Below, one piece after another: positions 60,491-64,000 of a DNA stretch of 64,000 bases. A program made the position numbers and the translations under genes. Location of the stretch: positions 1-64,000 of the forward strand of contig JAOATF010000010.1 in the NCBI GenBank assembly GCA_030158285.1, read 5' to 3'. Below the pieces are notes generated by a model. The model had not been told where the DNA came from and ran no database searches. It saw only the letters and a program-made list of their open reading frames with translations. Source of the stretch: Hyphomonadaceae bacterium. Lineage in GTDB: Bacteria > Pseudomonadota > Alphaproteobacteria > Caulobacterales > Hyphomonadaceae. Positions within the stretch are counted from its first letter, which is position 1. Each line of letters opens with the position of its first letter.

Positions 60491-63400
60491 TCGGATACGT
60501 CATCCGCTGGTCGATCGCTAACCGGCTGATCGTCGTCCTTGCGACGCTCGCGCTCGCCGTCGCGGGTGCGTTCGCCGTGCGCGCGACGGCAGTCGATGCA
60601 TTGCCGGATCTTTCTGACGTCCAGGTGGTGGTGCGCACGACTTATCCCGGTCAGGCGCCGCAAATCGTCGAGGACCAGATCACCTATCCGATGAGCGCAG
60701 CGATGCTGTCGGTCCCGGGCGCGCGCAGCGTGCGCGGCTATTCCTTCTTCGGCGACAGCTTCATCTATGTGATTTTTGACGAGGGCGTTGATCTCTACTG
60801 GGCACGATCGCGCGTGCTCGAATACATGTCCCAGGCGCGCGAGCGTCTGCCCGAAGCGGCACGATCAATCATCGGCCCGGACGCTACGGGGGTCGGGTGG
60901 ATCTATCAGTACGCACTGGTCGATCGCACAGGCGGCCACGATCTCGGCGAACTACGCAGTCTCCAGGACTGGCTCCTGAGCTTCGAACTGAAAACCGTTC
61001 CCGGCGTTGCGGAAGTGGCTCCGATTGGCGGGATGGTGCGGCAACATCAGATCGTTCTCGATCCGCAAAAGATGGCGGCTTATGGCGTTTCGCAGAGCAT
61101 GGTGGCCGGCGCCGTGCGCCGTGCCAATCAGGAAGCCGGTGGAGCGGCGATCGAGATCGGTGAGGCCGAGCATGTCGTGCGGGCTAGCGGATATCTTCGC
61201 ACCGACGAAGACTTCCGCGCCATCCCGGTGAAGTCTGCTGGCGAGGGCGTACCAGTAACCCTTGGCGATGTCGCCTGGATCGAGATTGGTCCACAGATGC
61301 GCCGCGGCATCGCAGAACTGAATGGCGAGGGTGAGGTTGCGGGCGGCGTCATCATTATGCGATCCGGCGCCAACCCTCGTGAGGTGATAGCCGGCGTCAA
61401 GGCCAAGCTGTCGGCGCTCCAGGATCGCCTGCCTAAAGGCGTCGAGATCGTCACGACCTATGATCGGTCCGGCTTGATCGATCGCGCGGTTGAGAACCTC
61501 ACCGGAAAACTCATCGAGGAGTTCATTGTCGTAGCCCTGGTCTGCGCTCTGTTCCTGTTCCACCTGCGCTCGGCGCTGGTGGCGATCGTCACGCTGCCAC
61601 TGGGTGTCGCCACCGCCTTTCTGATCATGCGCGGGCAGGGGATTGACGCCAACATCATGTCGCTGGGCGGTATCGCCATCGCCATCGGCGCCATGGTCGA
61701 TGCGGCAATCGTCATGATCGAGAACGCGCACAAGCGGTTGGAGCAATGGCGGCGCGAACATGATGGCGCGATGCCGGCCGGCGCCGATCATTGGCGGGTC
61801 ATCACTGATGCCTCGCTTGAAGTCGGCCCAGCGCTGTTCTTCAGTCTTCTGATCATCACTCTGTCCTTCCTGCCGATCTTCACGCTGGAAGCGCAGGAGG
61901 GGCGTCTGTTCGCGCCGCTCGCCTTTACCAAGACCTACGCCATGGCGGCCGCGGCAGGGCTCGCGGTCACGTTGACGCCCGTCCTGATGGGATACTGGAT
62001 CAGGGGTCGCATTCCCGAGGAGCGCGCCAACCCGCTCAACCGGGCGCTCGCGTCAGCCTATCGTCCTGCGATCGACGGCGCGCTTGCGCATCCCCGATTT
62101 GTCATCGCCGCAGCACTTGTCGCGCTCGCGACGGTAGTCTGGCCGCTGACCCGGCTCGGGGCGGAGTTCATGCCGGTGATGGACGAGGGCGATCTTCTCT
62201 ACATGCCGACGGCGCTGCCCGGCCTCTCCGCGGCAAAGGCCTCCGAGCTGCTTCAGCAGACCGACCGCATGATCAAGATGGTGCCGGAGGTCGAGAGCGT
62301 GTTTGGAAAGGCGGGCCGCGCCGACACGGCGACCGATCCGGCGCCGCTCGAAATGTTCGAAACGACCATCCAGCTGAAGCCACGGTCGGAATGGCGGGCA
62401 GGGATGACGCCCGAGAGTATCGTCGCCGAGCTTGACCGCACTGTGCGCGTGCCGGGGCTGACCAATGTCTGGGTGCCGCCGATCCGCAACCGCATCGACA
62501 TGCTTGCCACTGGCGTTAAAAGCCCGATCGGCGTCAAGCTCAGCGGCGCTGATCTCGCTTCGCTCGATGTAGCCGCGCGTACGGTCGAGCAGCTAGCGCG
62601 GAAGGTTCCGGGAGTGTCATCCGCGGCGGCCGAGCGGGCAGGCAGCGGCCGATATCTCGACATAGACATCGATCGCGCGGCGGCTGGCCGCCTGGGCCTC
62701 AACATCGCCGACGTGCAGGAGATCGTCTCAGGCGCGATTGGCGGTGAAGCAATTGGCGAGCTGGTGGACGGACGCGCGCGCTATCCGATCAGCCTGCGGT
62801 ATCCGCGGGAGCTTCGAGATACGCCGGAGCGCATCGCTCAATTGCCGGTGGTCACCGACAACGGGCTGCTTCTAACCCTCGGCGATGTCGCGTACATATC
62901 GGTGAGCGACGGTCCTACCATGATCCGAAGCGAAAACGGCCGCCTGGCGACGTTCGTCTATATCGATGTGCGCGGCCGTGACATCGCGTCGGTGGTGAGC
63001 GATTTGCAGCGATCAGTCGCCGCAGCCGATCTGCCCGAGGGCGTAACCGCTGCCTACTCCGGACAGTTCGAGTACCTGGCGAGAGCGGCGCAACGGCTAG
63101 CGGTGATTGGCCCGGTCACGTTGGGCGTCGTCTTCCTCTTGTTGTTCTTCACATTCCGCAGACTGGACGAAGCCCTGCTCGTTATGGCCAGCATTCCCTT
63201 CGCGCTGATCGGCGGCGTCTGGCTTGTCTATCTGCTGGGCTACAATCTCTCTGTCGCCGTTGGGGTTGGGTTCATCGCGCTCGCCGGTCTGGCGGCCGAG
63301 TTCGGCGTCGTCATGCTGCTCTATCTCAGGAACGCTCTCGCGGAACGCGAACGGCACGGGCAATCGCTGGACCCTGCCGACGTGATCGCGGCGATTCGCG

Positions 63401-63654
63401 AGGGCGCTCTGCTTCGGCTCAGGCCCAAGACCATGACCGTTGCGGTGGTGCTGGCTGGCCTGCTGCCCCTTCTCTGGACGGGCGGGGCAGGCGGGGAAGT
63501 CATGCGCCGCATTGCAGCTCCGCTTGTCGGCGGCATGATCACGGCCCCGCTGCTCTCTCTCTTTGTCATTCCCGCGGCTTACCTCATGATCCGACGCCGC
63601 GGCGTTGCGCAGACTGCGCCTGTAACACGCCGGATCGCACCCTGTGGAGATTAA
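60487..63654 (+). CDS. cusA: RND transporter CusA (copper/silver efflux)
   Basis: 1,055 residues, full length for HME-RND pumps. The N-terminus ([26 protein letters not shown]) is the first transmembrane helix. TM4 has the charged proton-relay segment ([28 protein letters not shown]). The periplasmic part carries [42 protein letters not shown], regions that hold the Met triad for Cu(I)/Ag(I) in E. coli CusA. This supports copper/silver rather than Zn/Co/Cd (CzcA). It overlaps cusB and is one base upstream of cusF. Confidence 0.94.
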   Translation: MIGYVIRWSIANRLIVVLATLALAVAGAFAVRATAVDALPDLSDVQVVVRTTYPGQAPQIVEDQITYPMSAAMLSVPGARSVRGYSFFGDSFIYVIFDEGVDLYWARSRVLEYMSQARERLPEAARSIIGPDATGVGWIYQYALVDRTGGHDLGELRSLQDWLLSFELKTVPGVAEVAPIGGMVRQHQIVLDPQKMAAYGVSQSMVAGAVRRANQEAGGAAIEIGEAEHVVRASGYLRTDEDFRAIPVKSAGEGVPVTLGDVAWIEIGPQMRRGIAELNGEGEVAGGVIIMRSGANPREVIAGVKAKLSALQDRLPKGVEIVTTYDRSGLIDRAVENLTGKLIEEFIVVALVCALFLFHLRSALVAIVTLPLGVATAFLIMRGQGIDANIMSLGGIAIAIGAMVDAAIVMIENAHKRLEQWRREHDGAMPAGADHWRVITDASLEVGPALFFSLLIITLSFLPIFTLEAQEGRLFAPLAFTKTYAMAAAAGLAVTLTPVLMGYWIRGRIPEERANPLNRALASAYRPAIDGALAHPRFVIAAALVALATVVWPLTRLGAEFMPVMDEGDLLYMPTALPGLSAAKASELLQQTDRMIKMVPEVESVFGKAGRADTATDPAPLEMFETTIQLKPRSEWRAGMTPESIVAELDRTVRVPGLTNVWVPPIRNRIDMLATGVKSPIGVKLSGADLASLDVAARTVEQLARKVPGVSSAAAERAGSGRYLDIDIDRAAAGRLGLNIADVQEIVSGAIGGEAIGELVDGRARYPISLRYPRELRDTPERIAQLPVVTDNGLLLTLGDVAYISVSDGPTMIRSENGRLATFVYIDVRGRDIASVVSDLQRSVAAADLPEGVTAAYSGQFEYLARAAQRLAVIGPVTLGVVFLLLFFTFRRLDEALLVMASIPFALIGGVWLVYLLGYNLSVAVGVGFIALAGLAAEFGVVMLLYLRNALAERERHGQSLDPADVIAAIREGALLRLRPKTMTVAVVLAGLLPLLWTGGAGGEVMRRIAAPLVGGMITAPLLSLFVIPAAYLMIRRRGVAQTAPVTRRIAPCGD

Positions 63655-63655
63655 G

Positions 63656-64000
63656 ATGCAGAAGATCACGTTGATAACGACATTGAGCGTTCTGGCGCTT
63701 GCGGCCTGTTCACCCCAGGCGCCGGAGCCGGCAGTATCGGCCCCCGTCGCGGAAACGCCCGCAGCGCCTGCGATGGCGGACATGCCCATGGCGGCCGAGC
63801 CGCAAGCAGCGGCTGGTCCCATCACCAGCATGGGCAAGATCATAGCGATTGATGCAGCAGTGGGTACAGTGACGCTGGATCACCAAGCCATTCCCGAAGT
63901 GAAATGGGATGCCATGAGCATGGGCTTCACCACGACCGATCCCGCCATGCTGAAGGACCTCAAGGTCGGCGACATGGTTGTGTTCGATCTCGTGAGCGCG
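63656..64000 (+). CDS. cusF: CusF-like periplasmic copper-binding protein (3' end outside window)
   Basis: It opens with a lipoprotein signal (KITLITTLSVLALAACS), then a Pro/Ala-rich, Met-containing linker (MADMPMAAEPQ), then a CusF domain beginning ITSMGKIIAIDAAVGTVTLDH and carrying VKWDAMSMGF, with the Trp-x-x-Met-x-Met arrangement that binds Cu(I)/Ag(I). It would deliver metal to CusBA. At least 115 codons are visible; the stop lies beyond the window. Confidence 0.88.
   Translation, partial: MQKITLITTLSVLALAACSPQAPEPAVSAPVAETPAAPAMADMPMAAEPQAAAGPITSMGKIIAIDAAVGTVTLDHQAIPEVKWDAMSMGFTTTDPAMLKDLKVGDMVVFDLVSA

Larger units (their letters stand above)
55740..64000. mobile_element. Integrative element 3 (right end outside window), copper efflux cargo
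   Basis: It begins with the third tRNA-derived repeat, has the conserved leader and its own integrase (55992), and then carries a Cys/His-rich small exported protein and the cusCBA-cusF genes. The right end is not visible. Confidence 0.5.

Noticed and set aside
60487-63654. CzcA (zinc/cobalt/cadmium) assignment
   Set aside because: Met-rich periplasmic segments, the CusF-like domain in the adaptor and the separate CusF gene favour Cu/Ag.
1-64000. CRISPR array, prophage or conjugation genes
   Set aside because: No regular spacer repeats, phage structural genes, relaxase or type IV secretion genes are seen.

Overview
This is a GC-rich, densely coded bacterial window with short intergenic gaps, many ATGA-type stop/start overlaps and alphaproteobacterial gene families. 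These include a divergent hut cluster with HutF, the ECF sigma SigF with an NrsF-type (DUF1109) anti-sigma factor, DUF3034, and DUF4102-type integrases at a tRNA gene. Sphingomonadales or Caulobacterales/Hyphomonadaceae fit best. I cannot name the genus from the sequence. No rRNA gene, intact tRNA gene or CRISPR array is present.

Layout. (1) 1-10,340: a catabolic block with the 3' end of a formylglycine-generating enzyme, three Cys-type sulfatases that need such an activator, a crotonase-family protein, a GST-like protein, a DJ-1/PfpI-like protein with a small membrane partner, a subfamily-I haloalkane dehalogenase and a 2H phosphoesterase. (2) From 10,395 onward the window is an array of three integrative elements in a row. 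Each begins with a 45-bp copy of the 3' part of a tRNA-Thr(CGU) gene (minus strand; 10,395, 39,370, 55,740), followed by a conserved leader and a related tyrosine recombinase (10,647, 42,029, 55,992). By the orientation of the repeats, the intact tRNA should lie beyond the right edge.

Element 1 (about 29 kb) carries a Fic protein, gene debris (quinoprotein dehydrogenase, Crp-like regulator, hen1 and IS256 fragments), and a complete histidine-utilisation cluster, hutIHGU plus amidohydrolase and MFS transporter, divergent from hutF-hutC across an 18-bp palindromic operator. It also has a serine hydrolase, a Sel1 protein, a GNAT pair with a divergent LysR regulator, a sensor-less hybrid histidine kinase, an esterase, an agmatine-deiminase-like lipoprotein, a TlpA-like protein, a Crp-family regulator and a DUF1254 lipoprotein. 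Element 2 (about 16 kb) has an IS66 element inside its integrase leader with an 8-bp target duplication, hipBA with three evenly spaced operators, and a copper/redox cargo. The cargo is a bufferin-type RiPP operon (precursor, DUF692/MNIO enzyme, DUF2063 partner, DoxX) that also encodes its own SigF and NrsF, a cupredoxin/EAL pair divergent from DUF3034/truncated haemoglobin, a porin-like protein and an exported peroxiredoxin-like protein. Element 3 (incomplete) carries a Cys/His-rich small exported protein and a CusCBA-CusF copper/silver efflux operon.

How the genes work together. The most interesting part is element 2. Two intergenic sites of the form GTAACC-N16-CGRATA, resembling Caulobacter SigF promoters, lie upstream of bufA and of the peroxiredoxin-like gene. 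This suggests a self-contained SigF regulon that makes copper-binding peptides and repairs oxidative damage, next to an element carrying copper efflux. In element 1 the HutC operator sits between two divergent units that together encode the five-step route from histidine to glutamate through HutF and HutG.
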